59,311 bases of DNA from Rhodospirillaceae bacterium bin65 (GTDB lineage: Bacteria > Pseudomonadota > Alphaproteobacteria > Bin65). The stretch's first letter is position 1, and every line of letters begins with the position of its first letter. Of the stretch, positions 7,243 through 16,603 are shown in pieces. A program made the translations under genes and the position numbers. The notes under the pieces are model-generated. The model had not been told where the DNA came from. It did no database searches and worked only from the letters and a program-made list of their open reading frames with translations. The stretch is taken from positions 1 to 59,311 of the forward strand of contig MPMX01000026.1 of assembly GCA_002238725.1 (NCBI GenBank), given 5' to 3'.

Positions 7243-8139
7243 TCAGGCCGCTGCCGCTTCGATCTTGTCCTGGGTCTTCGTCTCGAAGTCGGACGCGTCG
7301 TGGCGTTCGTGGAGCTGGCTTGCCGGATCGCCCATGGTGCGGTTGACCATGCGGCCGCGCTTGACCGCCGGCCGCGCCGCGATGGCGTCGCTCCAGCGGT
7401 TGACATGCGCATACTCCTGGACTTGGAGAAACTCGCCGGCATCGTAAATCCGGCCCTTGGCCAGCGCGCCGTACCACGGCCAGATCGCCATGTCGGCGAT
7501 GCTGTATTCGTCGCCGGCAAAATATTCGTGCCCGGCCAGATGGCGTTCGAGCACGTCGAGCTGGCGCTTGGCCTCCATGGCGAAGCGGTCGATGGCGTAT
7601 TCGATCTTAACCGGCGCGTAGGCGTAGAAATGGCCGAAGCCGCCGCCGAGATAGGGTGCGCTGCCCATCTGCCAGAACAGCCAATTCAGCGCCTCCGTGC
7701 GCTTTGCCGGATCTTCCGGCAGGAATGCGCCGAATTTCCCGGCGAGATAGAGCAGGATCGAACCGCTTTCGAAGACGCGCCGTGGCGGCGAGCCCTCCGG
7801 TTCCGCGCTATGGTCGATCAGTGCTGGGATCTTGGAATTCGGGTTGGCTCCGACGAAGCCGCTGCCAAACTGGTCGCCTTCCCGGATCCGGACGAGCCAG
7901 GCATCGTATTCCGCGCCGCTTTGGCCGGCGGCCAGCAATTCTTCCAGCATCACCGTGACTTTCACGCCATTGGGCGTGCCCAGCGAGTAGAGCTGGAGCG
8001 GATGTTTGCCGACGGGCAGTTCCTTATCGTGGGTCGCGCCGGCGATGGGCCGGTTAATGTTGGCAAAGTTGCCGCCGCTGGGCTTTTCCCAGGTCCAGAT
8101 TTTCGGCGGGACGTATTCGGCAGGGACGTCTGAGGGCAT
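7243..8139 (-). CDS. yghU: Glutathione S-transferase, YghU (Nu-class) type
   Basis: The 298-residue product resembles E. coli YghU along its length: an N-terminal KIWTWEKPSGGNFANINRP arm, then LPVGKHPLQLYSLGTPNGVKVTVMLEELL (split: LPVGKHPLQLY, SLGTPNGVKVTVMLEELL), NPNSKIPAL, FESGSILLYLAGKFG, NWLFWQMGSAPYLGGGFGHF and the C-terminal GDEYSIADMAIWPWYG and RPAVKRGRMVNRT blocks. Nu-class GSTs bind two glutathione molecules and act mainly as disulfide-bond reductases. The thioredoxin-like domain spans about residues 45–130 and the helical domain the rest. I chose the ATG that gives MPSDVPAEY because the family extension starts there. Transcribed away from icmF. Confidence 0.93.
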   Translation of the reverse strand: MPSDVPAEYVPPKIWTWEKPSGGNFANINRPIAGATHDKELPVGKHPLQLYSLGTPNGVKVTVMLEELLAAGQSGAEYDAWLVRIREGDQFGSGFVGANPNSKIPALIDHSAEPEGSPPRRVFESGSILLYLAGKFGAFLPEDPAKRTEALNWLFWQMGSAPYLGGGFGHFYAYAPVKIEYAIDRFAMEAKRQLDVLERHLAGHEYFAGDEYSIADMAIWPWYGALAKGRIYDAGEFLQVQEYAHVNRWSDAIAARPAVKRGRMVNRTMGDPASQLHERHDASDFETKTQDKIEAAAA

Positions 8140-8362
8140 GGTGCGGGGTCCGGCTATTTCGATTTGCGCGCTTTCAATGACCGGATGACAGGTCGCTGTC
8201 CAGAGCGAAGGATGCCGCGCGTCTGTGCCGGCTGCTGCCGGCGCGTCCCGCGCCATGCCGCCCCCTATCCCTGCTGCCTGCTCTGTCTTAAATTCGGCAT
8301 CGGAGCGGCCGCGACCGATTGCGTGCCGCGCCGGATTATCGCTTCCGAGGAGGCCGTTTCGC

Positions 8363-11300
8363 ATGCCGGATGACAGTCGCCAGGCGCTCGCCGCAGCCGA
8401 TAAACGCCCCGCCCTGAAGAATTCCGTCCGTTTCGTCACGGCGGCGTCGCTGTTCGACGGCCACGACGCCTCGATCAACATCATGCGGCGCATTCTGCAG
8501 GCGCACGGGGCGGAGGTCGTTCATCTCGGCCACAACCGCTCAGTTGACGAGATCGTCAAGGCGGCGATCGAGGAGGACGCCCACGGCATCGCCGTCTCGT
8601 CCTACCAGGGCGGCCATGTCGAGTTCTTCAAATATATGGTCGACCGGCTGAACGCACTGCGGGCCGGCCACATCAAGGTGTTCGGCGGCGGCGGCGGCAC
8701 CATCGTGCCGGAGGAAATCCGCGCGCTGCACGATCACGGCGTCGCCCGCATCTACAGCCCCTACGACGGCCAGAAACTGGGCCTGCCGGGCATGATTGCC
8801 GACATGCTGGCAAGCGCGGATGTCGATCTCGCCGCTGCGCCACCGCCCAATCTCAACGCGCTGGACGCCGCCCATACCGGCGTGGTCGCCCGGCTGATCT
8901 CCTGCCTGGAGACCGGAACGCTGCCCCAGTCGATGGCGGCAGAAATCGCGGAGCGGGCAGCGAAAATCGACACGCCGGTCCTCGGCATCACCGGTACCGG
9001 CGGCGCGGGCAAGAGCTCCCTTACGGACGAGATCGTCCAGCGCTTCCGCCAGGACCAGCCGGAACTGCGCATCGCGCTGATCGCCATCGACCCGACCCGC
9101 CGGCGCACCGGCGGCGCGCTGCTCGGCGACCGCATCCGCATGAACGCGATCGACAGCGACCGGGTCTACATGCGTTCCATCGCGACCCGCGGCGCGGAAG
9201 GCGAGGTTCCGCCGGTCACGCCCCGGGCGATCGAGGTATGCAAGGCAGCCGGCTTCGATCTGGTGATCGTCGAAACGCCAGGCATCGGCCAGGGCGACGC
9301 CGGCATCGTGCCCTATGTCGACCTGTCGCTCTATGTCATGACGCCGGAGTTCGGCGCCGCCAGCCAGCTCGAAAAGATCGACATGCTGGATTTTGCCGAT
9401 CTGGTGGCGATCAACAAGTTCGACCGCAAGGGCGGCAAGGACGCGCTGCGCGACGTCGCCAAGCAGGTCCAGCGCAACCGCGAGGCCTTCGGCCAGCGGC
9501 CGGAGGAGATGCCGGTCTACGGCACCATCGCCAGCCGCTTCAACGACGACGGCGTGACGGCGCTCTATCTCGGCCTGCTGGACCGCCTGCGCGACAGGGG
9601 CCTTGCCGCCGCAAAGAGCAAATGGCCGGCGACGGACGTGCGCCATTCCTCCGACAACCGCGCCATCATTCCGGCCGACCGGACGCGCTACCTGTCCGAG
9701 ATATCGGCGACCGTGCGCGGCTACCACGAATGGGTTCGCACGCAGGCGCAGATCGCGCGGGAACGCCAACAACTGACAGCGACCCGTGCCATGCTGGGCA
9801 AGAAGGGCAGCCCGAAAGCCCTCGACACGCTGATCGCCGAAAGGGAAACCGCGCTCGAACCGCGCGCCCGCAAGTTGCTCGAGATCTGGCCGCAGGTGAA
9901 GGCAGGCTACAGCGGCGACGAATACAAGGTGAAGATCCGCGGCCGCGACCTGACCTATGCACTGAGAAGCAAGAGCCTGAGCGGCACGCCGGTGCCCCGG
10001 GTCGCACTGCCGAAATGGCAGGACGAGGGCGAAATTCTGCACTGGCTGCTGCGCGAGAATGTGCCGGGCAGCTATCCGTATACCGCCGGCGTCTTCGCCT
10101 TCAAGCGCGAGGGCGAGGACCCGACGCGCATGTTCGCTGGCGAGGGCGACGCCGCGCGCACCAACCGCCGCTTCCACTATCTTTCCGCCAACTCCGAAGC
10201 CAAGCGGCTTTCCACGGCCTTCGACAGCGTCGCCCTGTACGGCCAGGACCCGGCGCTGCGGCCGGACATCTACGGCAAGGTCGGCACGTCGGGTGTCTCG
10301 ATTTCGACGCTGGAGGACATGAAGATCCTTTACAGCGGCTTCGACCTGTGCGCGCCGACGACTTCGGTCTCCATGACCATCAACGGGCCGGCACCGACCA
10401 TTTTGGCGATGTTCCTGAACACCGCCGTCGACCAGCAGCTCGACAAGTTCCGCGAGGAGAACGACCGCGCGCCGACAGACGAGGAAATCGCCAAGATCCG
10501 CGCCTGGACCCTCTCGACCGTCCGCGGCACCGTCCAGGCCGACATTCTCAAGGAAGACCAGGGCCAGAACACCTGCCTGTTCTCGACCGAGTTCAGCCTC
10601 AAGGTGATGGGCGACATCGCGCAGTATTTCGTCCAGCACGACGTGCAGAATTTCTACTCGGTCTCGATCAGCGGCTACCACATCGCCGAGGCCGGGGCGA
10701 ACCCGATCACCCAGCTGGCGCTGACGCTCTCCAACGGCTTCACCTATGTCGAGAGCTATCTGGCGCGCGGTATGAACATCGACGATTTTGCGCCGAACCT
10801 GAGCTTCTTCTTCTCCTACGGCATGGACCCGGAATACAGCGTAATCGGCCGGGTGGCGAGGCGCATCTGGGCAACCGTCATGCGCGAAAAATACGGCGCC
10901 GGCGAACGCAGCCAGAAGCTGAAATTCCATAGCCAGACCTCGGGCCGTTCGCTGCACGCCCAGGAATACAGCTTCAACGACATCCGCACGACCCTGCAGG
11001 CGCTGATCTCGACCTACGACAACACCAACAGCCTGCACACCAACGCCTATGACGAGGCGATCACCACGCCGACCGAGGAGAGCGTGCGCCGCGCCATGGC
11101 GATCCAGCTCATCATCAACAAGGAATGGGGGCTGGCGAAAAACGAGAACCCGAATCAGGGCAGCTTCGTTATCGAGGAACTGACCGACCTGGTCGAGGAG
11201 GCGGTGCTCGCCGAGTTCGACCGGATCGGCGAGCGCGGCGGCGTGCTCGGTGCGATGGAGCTGGGCTATCAGCGTGGCCTGATCCAGGAAGAGAGCCTCT

Positions 11301-11626
11301 ATTACGAGACGCTGAAACACGACGGCAACCTGCCGATCGTCGGCGTCAACACTTTCCGCAACCCGAATGCCGAGGAGTGGGAGGAGACCACCCTGGAGTT
11401 GATGCGCGGCACAGAGGAAGAGAAGGAGGGCGCGCTCGACGCGCTCGCCCGTTTCCACGACGAGCACGAAGCCGAGGCGCCGGCCATGCTGGAGCGCCTG
11501 CGCGAGGCCGTGCGCCGGGACGACAACGTCTTCGAAGTGCTGATGAACGCCGTGCGCGTCTGCTCCCTCGGGCAGATCACCCGGACCCTGTTCGAGGTCG
11601 GCGGAAAATATCGCCGAAATATGTGA
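8363..11626 (+). CDS. icmF: Fused isobutyryl-CoA mutase (B12 domain + MeaB-type GTPase + mutase)
   Basis: The 1087-residue protein has the full IcmF architecture. Residues 1–140 form the B12-binding domain with the lower axial ligand in DGHDASI (His33). A P-loop chaperone GTPase of MeaB type follows from about residue 205 ([13 protein letters not shown], later NKFD). A linker precedes the mutase barrel from about residue 545. Two specificity positions favour isobutyryl-CoA over methylmalonyl-CoA: Phe in [10 protein letters not shown] (residues 574–583) where methylmalonyl-CoA mutase has Tyr, and Gln735 in EDQGQNTC where it has Arg. The enzyme interconverts isobutyryl-CoA and n-butyryl-CoA using adenosylcobalamin. 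The ATG follows a strong GAGGAGG site. No cobalamin riboswitch could be recognised in the 223 bp upstream. Confidence 0.95.
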   Translation: MPDDSRQALAAADKRPALKNSVRFVTAASLFDGHDASINIMRRILQAHGAEVVHLGHNRSVDEIVKAAIEEDAHGIAVSSYQGGHVEFFKYMVDRLNALRAGHIKVFGGGGGTIVPEEIRALHDHGVARIYSPYDGQKLGLPGMIADMLASADVDLAAAPPPNLNALDAAHTGVVARLISCLETGTLPQSMAAEIAERAAKIDTPVLGITGTGGAGKSSLTDEIVQRFRQDQPELRIALIAIDPTRRRTGGALLGDRIRMNAIDSDRVYMRSIATRGAEGEVPPVTPRAIEVCKAAGFDLVIVETPGIGQGDAGIVPYVDLSLYVMTPEFGAASQLEKIDMLDFADLVAINKFDRKGGKDALRDVAKQVQRNREAFGQRPEEMPVYGTIASRFNDDGVTALYLGLLDRLRDRGLAAAKSKWPATDVRHSSDNRAIIPADRTRYLSEISATVRGYHEWVRTQAQIARERQQLTATRAMLGKKGSPKALDTLIAERETALEPRARKLLEIWPQVKAGYSGDEYKVKIRGRDLTYALRSKSLSGTPVPRVALPKWQDEGEILHWLLRENVPGSYPYTAGVFAFKREGEDPTRMFAGEGDAARTNRRFHYLSANSEAKRLSTAFDSVALYGQDPALRPDIYGKVGTSGVSISTLEDMKILYSGFDLCAPTTSVSMTINGPAPTILAMFLNTAVDQQLDKFREENDRAPTDEEIAKIRAWTLSTVRGTVQADILKEDQGQNTCLFSTEFSLKVMGDIAQYFVQHDVQNFYSVSISGYHIAEAGANPITQLALTLSNGFTYVESYLARGMNIDDFAPNLSFFFSYGMDPEYSVIGRVARRIWATVMREKYGAGERSQKLKFHSQTSGRSLHAQEYSFNDIRTTLQALISTYDNTNSLHTNAYDEAITTPTEESVRRAMAIQLIINKEWGLAKNENPNQGSFVIEELTDLVEEAVLAEFDRIGERGGVLGAMELGYQRGLIQEESLYYETLKHDGNLPIVGVNTFRNPNAEEWEETTLELMRGTEEEKEGALDALARFHDEHEAEAPAMLERLREAVRRDDNVFEVLMNAVRVCSLGQITRTLFEVGGKYRRNM

Positions 11627-11689
11627 CTGCGGTTCCGAAGGCGGCGGATGGCGGTGCCACATTTCCCCGACTCTCAAGATTCAAAGACA

Positions 11690-11721
11690 TTGAAACAATG
11701 CTAATTGTAATTATAATTGTA
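11690..11721 (+). promoter_or_regulatory. Promoter and candidate operator of brnTA
   Basis: TTGAAA, 16 bp, TATAAT is a close match to a sigma-70 promoter, rare to see so clearly in this GC-rich window. The perfect palindrome AATTATAATT overlaps the -10 element. Two direct copies of TAATTGTA sit 12 bp apart across it. BrnA antitoxins repress their own operon, so these are the likely operator sites. Confidence 0.65.
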
Positions 11722-11742
11722 TTGGCCGGCTAAGGCGCATCC

Positions 11743-12033
11743 ATGGACTTCGAATGGGACGAAGCGAAGAACCGGCTGAACATCGCGAAGCACGGCATTG
11801 GATTTGCCCGAGCATCTACGATATTCGCCGGGCCTACCCTAGGCACCGTGGATAACCGGACCGACTACGGTGAGGTTCGAACTATATCCCTCGGAATGCT
11901 CGATGGAATATTGCTACTGGCGGTGATCCACACGGAACGAGACGGCGTCATTCGACTGATTTCCGCCCGGAGAGCCAACCGCATCGAAAGGCGACGTTAT
12001 GAAAAGGCCTTACGACAGAGAATTGACAACTGA
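11743..12033 (+). CDS. brnT: BrnT-family toxin (ribonuclease)
   Basis: The 96-residue product starts MDFEWDEAKNRLNIAKHGI, the signature of BrnT, and ends with the family block RLISARRANRIERRRYE. BrnT has a RelE-like fold and blocks translation by cutting RNA; a conserved basic/His set that includes K, R and H residues is present. The gene overlaps brnA by 35 bp, the usual arrangement for this type II toxin–antitoxin module. A consensus promoter lies just upstream. Confidence 0.93.
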   Translation: MDFEWDEAKNRLNIAKHGIGFARASTIFAGPTLGTVDNRTDYGEVRTISLGMLDGILLLAVIHTERDGVIRLISARRANRIERRRYEKALRQRIDN

Positions 12034-12271
12034 AGAACTTTTGCGTCTCAAAGACGAAGACATCGACTATTCCGATATCCCGGAACTGGATGACGACTTC
12101 TGGGCCAAGGCTCGTATCATAATGCCCGAGCGGCGCAAAAAGATCCAAATCACCGCAAAGTTCGACGCCGACATGGTGGCTTGGTTCAAGGCACAGGGCC
12201 GGGGCTACCAGGCGCGCATGAATGCCGTACTGCGCTCGTATTACGAAACGGCGCGGCGCAGCGGGATTTAG
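11999..12271 (+). CDS. brnA: BrnA-family antitoxin
   Basis: The 90-residue product has an acidic middle (LKDEDIDYSDIPELDDDFWAKA, typical of BrnA: S-D-x-P-E-L-D-D-x-F-W) and a C-terminal ribbon–helix–helix-like segment KKIQITAKFDADMVAWFKAQGRGYQARMNAVLRSYYE (KIQITAKFDADMVAWF, then GYQARMNAVLRSY). The C-terminal part dimerises and binds DNA, and the rest wraps the BrnT toxin. The start codon lies inside brnT, implying translational coupling. Expected to repress the upstream promoter together with BrnT. Confidence 0.93.
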   Translation: MKRPYDRELTTEELLRLKDEDIDYSDIPELDDDFWAKARIIMPERRKKIQITAKFDADMVAWFKAQGRGYQARMNAVLRSYYETARRSGI

Positions 12272-12300
12272 CGCCGCCTCTCGGGGAAAATTCGCGCGCT

Positions 12301-13389
12301 CTATTCGGCCGCGACGGCGGTCTCGCGGTTCATCCCTTCCGACCTCCGCGCAAATGCCGCCAGCGCACGGTGGGCGCCGGCGACGCCGGCGTCGTGGTCG
12401 CGCAACGCCAGCGGGCGGTCCGGATCGCGCAGGATCGACTGCTGCTGCGCCTCCAGGACCACCTTGTCCTCGAGGAAGGTCGGGTAGATGTCGTCGTAGA
12501 GGTCCTGCGTCGCCTGGGGATCGTGCTGGCGGTAGCCGTTCGCAACCGACCAGAAATAGTAGCAGCGCGTTTCCGTTGCCGGCGTCGCGTGATGGAACAG
12601 GCGGAAGCGGAAGGTCCCCGGCTGGTCCGGGTTCTCGACCGCGCCGCGGCCGATGTCCATGGCCGTCGTGAACTGGCGGACGGAGGCCGGCGCGACATAG
12701 TCGAACTCAGCGATCCGGTCGATGTTGCCCTGGAAGGACATGCCCTTGGTGAAGGTCGGCGGCGGCGGATGGTCCAGGACATGGCGGACAATTTTCGTGC
12801 CGTTCTCGGTACGCGTCGTGATCTGGCCGGCGGCGTTGTGGAATTCCGGCGTGCCGCCGATCGTCTTCGCGTGGACATAGCCGAGATGGGTCTGGTCCAT
12901 CAGGGCGTCCATGACGAGCATGAAGTTGCAGTCCAGCTCGAACCGTTCGTAGCGGAACGGCCATTCGCCGGGCCGGTCGTGCCACGGATAGTCGACGATC
13001 TCCGACGGATCGGCGCGCGCCGGATCGCCCGGCCAAATCCAAACCATCTGCTGCCGTTCGACCAGTGGAAAGCTCCTGACCGAGTGGCCGGCCGGGTCTT
13101 CGCCCGGATTGACCGTGCAGGCGCCGTCGGCGCCGAAGGTCATGCCGTGATAGCCGCATTGCAGGCCTTCGTTTACGACCTGGCCGAGGCGCAGGGGTGC
13201 GGCCCGGTGGCAGCACCGGTCTTCCAGCGCCGCGGCGGTTCCGGCGGCATCGCGAAACAGGACTAGGGACTGGTTCAGGATCGTGCGGGCGATCGGCGGC
13301 TGGCCCGGCTCGAAGTCCGGCAACTCCGCGGACCAGGCCGCCAGATACCAGGCGTTCGCCACCAAGGGTTCGATTGCGCGGTTTGCCAT
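12301..13389 (-). CDS. Rieske non-heme iron oxygenase, alpha subunit (VanA-like demethylase type)
   Basis: The 362-residue product has an N-terminal Rieske [2Fe-2S] domain with the pattern C-x-H … C-x2-H (CCHRAAPLRLGQ and QCGYHGMTFG) and a C-terminal catalytic domain whose mononuclear iron site lies in MDALMDQTHLGYVH (Asp and two His). VanA-like members remove O- or N-methyl groups or hydroxylate aromatics, using electrons from a separate reductase, which is not seen here. It is divergent from an mttB-like gene, separated by about 245 bp that probably hold both promoters. Given those neighbours, an N-demethylation role is a reasonable guess. I chose the ATG giving MANRAIEPLVANAWYLAAW because the family begins there. 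Confidence 0.88.
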   Translation of the reverse strand: MANRAIEPLVANAWYLAAWSAELPDFEPGQPPIARTILNQSLVLFRDAAGTAAALEDRCCHRAAPLRLGQVVNEGLQCGYHGMTFGADGACTVNPGEDPAGHSVRSFPLVERQQMVWIWPGDPARADPSEIVDYPWHDRPGEWPFRYERFELDCNFMLVMDALMDQTHLGYVHAKTIGGTPEFHNAAGQITTRTENGTKIVRHVLDHPPPPTFTKGMSFQGNIDRIAEFDYVAPASVRQFTTAMDIGRGAVENPDQPGTFRFRLFHHATPATETRCYYFWSVANGYRQHDPQATQDLYDDIYPTFLEDKVVLEAQQQSILRDPDRPLALRDHDAGVAGAHRALAAFARRSEGMNRETAVAAE

Positions 13390-13634
13390 ATTTCGCCATC
13401 CTGCCTGTCTGCGTGATCGAACGGCGGGAAACCGCCGCGGTGCGCCTGCCGGAACTCTATACCCGGATCGTCCGCTTACGGCGATTCGCAACGGCGTACA
13501 ATGTGCCGGGCAGCGCCGCTCCGGCTTCTCGAAGCCTGCTGAAACCGCCTTGCGTCGCCGCCGTCTTGGGTATACGGACGCCCGGCACATTTGATCCTCG
13601 AATTTTCAAGGACGCGGCGGCGCAGCGTGCGGAA

Positions 13635-15245
13635 TTGGCGGATGTAGTTTCATCGACAGACCGGTCGCCGCGGAGTGCCGCGAGTGCCCCGGCGCGCGAA
13701 CGTCGGGGCCGGCGGAACCGCAGCCGCGACGGTTCTCCGGCAACCGCCGACCGGCCTGCGCGCAAGATCGATTATCGCCGGCTGGTCAATCCGTTCGAGC
13801 CGGTCCGCGTTTATTCCGAAGACCAGATTGCCGCCATCCACGACATGGCGCTTAGGGTGCTCCAGGAACTCGGCATGCGCCTTTTGCTGCCGGAAGCCCT
13901 CGACCTCTTGCGCGCAGAGGCGCCGGACGGCGTGTCCATCGACGACGACGCTCGGCATTGCCGGTTCGACCGGGGGCTGGTGGCCGAGGCGATGGCGACG
14001 GCACCGGCGCAGTGGACCCTGCACGGCGGCACGCCGGAAACCTCGTCCGTGTGGGGCGGGCGGCATGTCGTCTGGTGCGCGGTCGGCGGCGCGCCGCATG
14101 TTTCGGACCTCGATGGCGGAAAACGGCCCGGAACCATGGAAGACAGCCGCAACATCATGCGGCTGTGCGAGCACTACGATGTCATGCACGTCCAGGGCCC
14201 GAATGTCGAAGCGCAGGACATCGATACTGCGTTTCGCCATTTCGAAGTCACCGCGGCCCAACTCACCCTCTCGACCAAGGCGCCGTTCGTCTACTGCCGC
14301 GGCAAGGGCCAGGTCGCCGACGGCATGGAAATGGTGCGGATCGCCCGCGGCCTTTCGGAAGAGGTTTTTCGGAACACCCCTTCGGTCTACACAGTCATCA
14401 ACACGAATTCCCCGCTGGTGCTCGACCGGCCGATGCTGCAGGGGATCATGGATTTCGCCGACAATGGCCAACCGATCCTTCTGACGCCCTTCACGCTCTC
14501 CGGCGCAATGGCGCCGGTCACCATTCCCGGCGCCCTGGTCCAGCAGCATGCCGAGTTCCTTGCCGGCCTCGTGGTCAGCCAGGTAACCCGCCCCGGCGCG
14601 CCGGTCTGCTACGGCGCCTTCACCTCCAACGTCGCCATGCGCAGCGGGGCACCGGCCTTCGGCACGCCGGAGAATGTCCGGGCGGCCTTCGCCAGCGGAC
14701 AGCTTGCCCGGCTGGTCGGTGTGCCGTGGCGATCTTCGGGGTCGTGTACGGCCAACTGCGTCGACGCCCAGGCGGTCTACGAAACCCAGATGGCAATGTG
14801 GGGCGCGACGCTCGGCGGGGCGAACTTCGTCGCCCACGCCGCCGGCTGGATGGAAGGCGGACTGACCGGCTCGATGGAGAAATTCATCGTCGATATCGAG
14901 ATGCTGCAACAGATGGCGGAACTGATGCAGCCTGTTACTTTCGACCAAGACGATCTCGCCTTCGAGGCGATGCGCGATGTCGGCAGCGGCGGCCATTTCT
15001 TCGGCACGCAGCACACGATGGATCGGTACGAAACGGCGTTTTACGAACCCTTCCTGTCCGACTGGAGCAACTTCAACCAGTGGACCGAGAACGGCTCGGT
15101 TCAGACGCCGGAACGGGCAAACGCCATCTGGAAAAAAGTGTTGGACGATTTCGAAGCGCCGGAGATGGACGAAGCCGTCCGCGAGGCCCTGGACGATTTC
15201 GTCGCCCGCCGCACTGCCGAGGGCGGAGCACCACCGCTCAGTTGA
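13635..15245 (+). CDS. MttB-superfamily methyltransferase (non-pyrrolysine), paralogue 1
   Basis: The protein (about 536 residues) belongs to the trimethylamine methyltransferase (MttB) superfamily. Characteristic blocks include NPFEPVRVYSEDQIAAIHDMALRVLQELG, the central TPFTLSGAMAPVTIPGALVQQHAEFLAGL (TPFTLSGAMAPV, then QQHAEFLAGL), FTSNVAMRSGAPAFGTPE and HAAGWMEGGLTGSMEKF. No in-frame UAG is present, so it is not a pyrrolysine enzyme. Superfamily members move a methyl from quaternary or tertiary amines to a corrinoid protein or folate. Here no corrinoid protein is adjacent, but FAD/GcvT-fusion genes follow directly. The start is uncertain: no ATG or GTG lies in frame before the conserved part, so a TTG preceding the Arg-rich leader (RERRGRRNRSR) is given. 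Followed by a GTG-started FAD oxidase after 39 bp. Confidence 0.85.
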   Translation: MADVVSSTDRSPRSAASAPARERRGRRNRSRDGSPATADRPARKIDYRRLVNPFEPVRVYSEDQIAAIHDMALRVLQELGMRLLLPEALDLLRAEAPDGVSIDDDARHCRFDRGLVAEAMATAPAQWTLHGGTPETSSVWGGRHVVWCAVGGAPHVSDLDGGKRPGTMEDSRNIMRLCEHYDVMHVQGPNVEAQDIDTAFRHFEVTAAQLTLSTKAPFVYCRGKGQVADGMEMVRIARGLSEEVFRNTPSVYTVINTNSPLVLDRPMLQGIMDFADNGQPILLTPFTLSGAMAPVTIPGALVQQHAEFLAGLVVSQVTRPGAPVCYGAFTSNVAMRSGAPAFGTPENVRAAFASGQLARLVGVPWRSSGSCTANCVDAQAVYETQMAMWGATLGGANFVAHAAGWMEGGLTGSMEKFIVDIEMLQQMAELMQPVTFDQDDLAFEAMRDVGSGGHFFGTQHTMDRYETAFYEPFLSDWSNFNQWTENGSVQTPERANAIWKKVLDDFEAPEMDEAVREALDDFVARRTAEGGAPPLS

Positions 15246-15284
15246 CGGCGGCAGCCCGGCGAACCGTAAAGGAGTGTGAGAGAC

Positions 15285-16589
15285 GTGGTCGATACTGCAG
15301 ACGCTATCGTTATCGGGGCCGGGGTCATCGGCGCGGCTACTTCGTTCGAACTTGCCAAAGACGGTCGCAAGGTCGTGTCGGTCGACGCCAACGGCGACGC
15401 CGGCATGGGATCGACCGCCGGATCCTGCGCCATAATCCGGGTGCATTACTCTACGCTGGATGGCACCGCCTTCGCCTACGAAGGCTATTTCTACTGGCGC
15501 GACTGGGCCGACTATCTGGAGGTCGCCGACGAGGCCGGCCTGGCCCGGTTCGTCCAGTGCGGCGCTCTGGTGATGGCAGTGGATGCCAACGGATATCTCT
15601 TAAAACACAAAAGGTATTGCGACGAACTCGATATTCCGTATGAGGATTGGGATGCCGAGGCTATTCTGCGCTGCCTGCCGCAATTTGACCTGGCCTGCCA
15701 TTCGCCGGCCAAGCGCATGGACGATGCCGGTTTCGGCGAACCGACCGGCGGATCGGTCAAGGCCGGGGTCTACTGGCCGACCGCGGGATACATCACCGAT
15801 CCCCAGCTTGCTTCCCATAACCTGCGCCGAGCGGCGGAAGCCAAAGGCGCACGCTTCCGGTTCAATGCCCGCGTGACGGATATCCTGCAGCAGGACGGCC
15901 GCACCGCCGGGGTCAGGCTGGCGGACGGCGCGGAAATCCATGCGCCGGTTGTAGTCAATGTCGGCGGACCGGCGTCCTACAAGCTCAACGAAATGGCCGG
16001 CGTCACCGGCGACATGACGATCAAGACCCGGGCGCTGAAACAGGAAGTGGTCCATGTGCCGGCGCCCGAGGGGATGGATTTCGAAGCGAACGGCTTCGTC
16101 ATGTCCGACAGCGACATCAGCGTCTATACCCGGCCGGAGCAGGGCAACCACATCCTGATCGGCAGCGAGGACCCGGAATGCGATCCGCGCGACTGGGTCG
16201 ATCCGGACGACTACGACACCAACTTCACCGACCAGTGGACCCACCAGGCCTACCGCTTTGCCCAGCGGCTGCCGACCCTCGGCATCCCGAGCCGGATGAA
16301 AGGCGTCGTCGATCTCTACGACGTGTCCGACGACTGGATCCCGATCTACGACAAGTCCGCGCTGCCGGGATTCTACATGGCTTGCGGGTCGAGCGGGAAC
16401 CAGTTCAAGAACGCGGCGATCGCCGGCAAGATGATGGCCGCCTTGATCGACTACTGCGAGGCTGGCAACGATCACGATACCAGCCCGCTGCAGTTCACCT
16501 TGCCCTATATCGGGCGGACGCTGGATGTGGGATTCTTCTCGCGAAAGCGCGAGATCAATCCTGAAAGCAGCTTTTCCGTCCTGGGATAG
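15285..16589 (+). CDS. FAD-dependent amine oxidoreductase (DAO family)
   Basis: The 434-residue protein has an N-terminal dinucleotide-binding motif DAIVIGAGVIGAATSFELAKDG and a DAO-fold C-terminus (GFYMACGSSGNQFKNAAIAGKMMA). DAO-family flavoproteins oxidise sarcosine, dimethylglycine, D-amino acids or related amines. The STAGSCAIIR segment replaces the S-T-W-H-A-A-G motif that holds FAD covalently in its DMGDH-like neighbours, so the flavin is probably non-covalent. A GTG start 10 nt after the AAAGGAG site is chosen; a GTG 9 bp earlier lies too close to it. Within the mttB–DAO–DMGDH run, it likely oxidises a demethylated product of the same substrate. Confidence 0.85.
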   Translation: MVDTADAIVIGAGVIGAATSFELAKDGRKVVSVDANGDAGMGSTAGSCAIIRVHYSTLDGTAFAYEGYFYWRDWADYLEVADEAGLARFVQCGALVMAVDANGYLLKHKRYCDELDIPYEDWDAEAILRCLPQFDLACHSPAKRMDDAGFGEPTGGSVKAGVYWPTAGYITDPQLASHNLRRAAEAKGARFRFNARVTDILQQDGRTAGVRLADGAEIHAPVVVNVGGPASYKLNEMAGVTGDMTIKTRALKQEVVHVPAPEGMDFEANGFVMSDSDISVYTRPEQGNHILIGSEDPECDPRDWVDPDDYDTNFTDQWTHQAYRFAQRLPTLGIPSRMKGVVDLYDVSDDWIPIYDKSALPGFYMACGSSGNQFKNAAIAGKMMAALIDYCEAGNDHDTSPLQFTLPYIGRTLDVGFFSRKREINPESSFSVLG

Positions 16590-16603
16590 GCGGGAGAAGA
16601 GCC

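Noticed and set aside
8140..8362. Cobalamin riboswitch before icmF
   Set aside because: No B12-box-like conserved core could be recognised, and the region is short.
8540..11677. 1045-codon open frame antisense to icmF
   Set aside because: Long antisense frames are expected in GC-rich genes with strong third-position bias; its translation shows no family motifs.
13497..13502. TACAAT as -10 of mttB paralogue 1
   Set aside because: No acceptable -35 hexamer sits at 16–18 bp upstream, so the match is probably chance.
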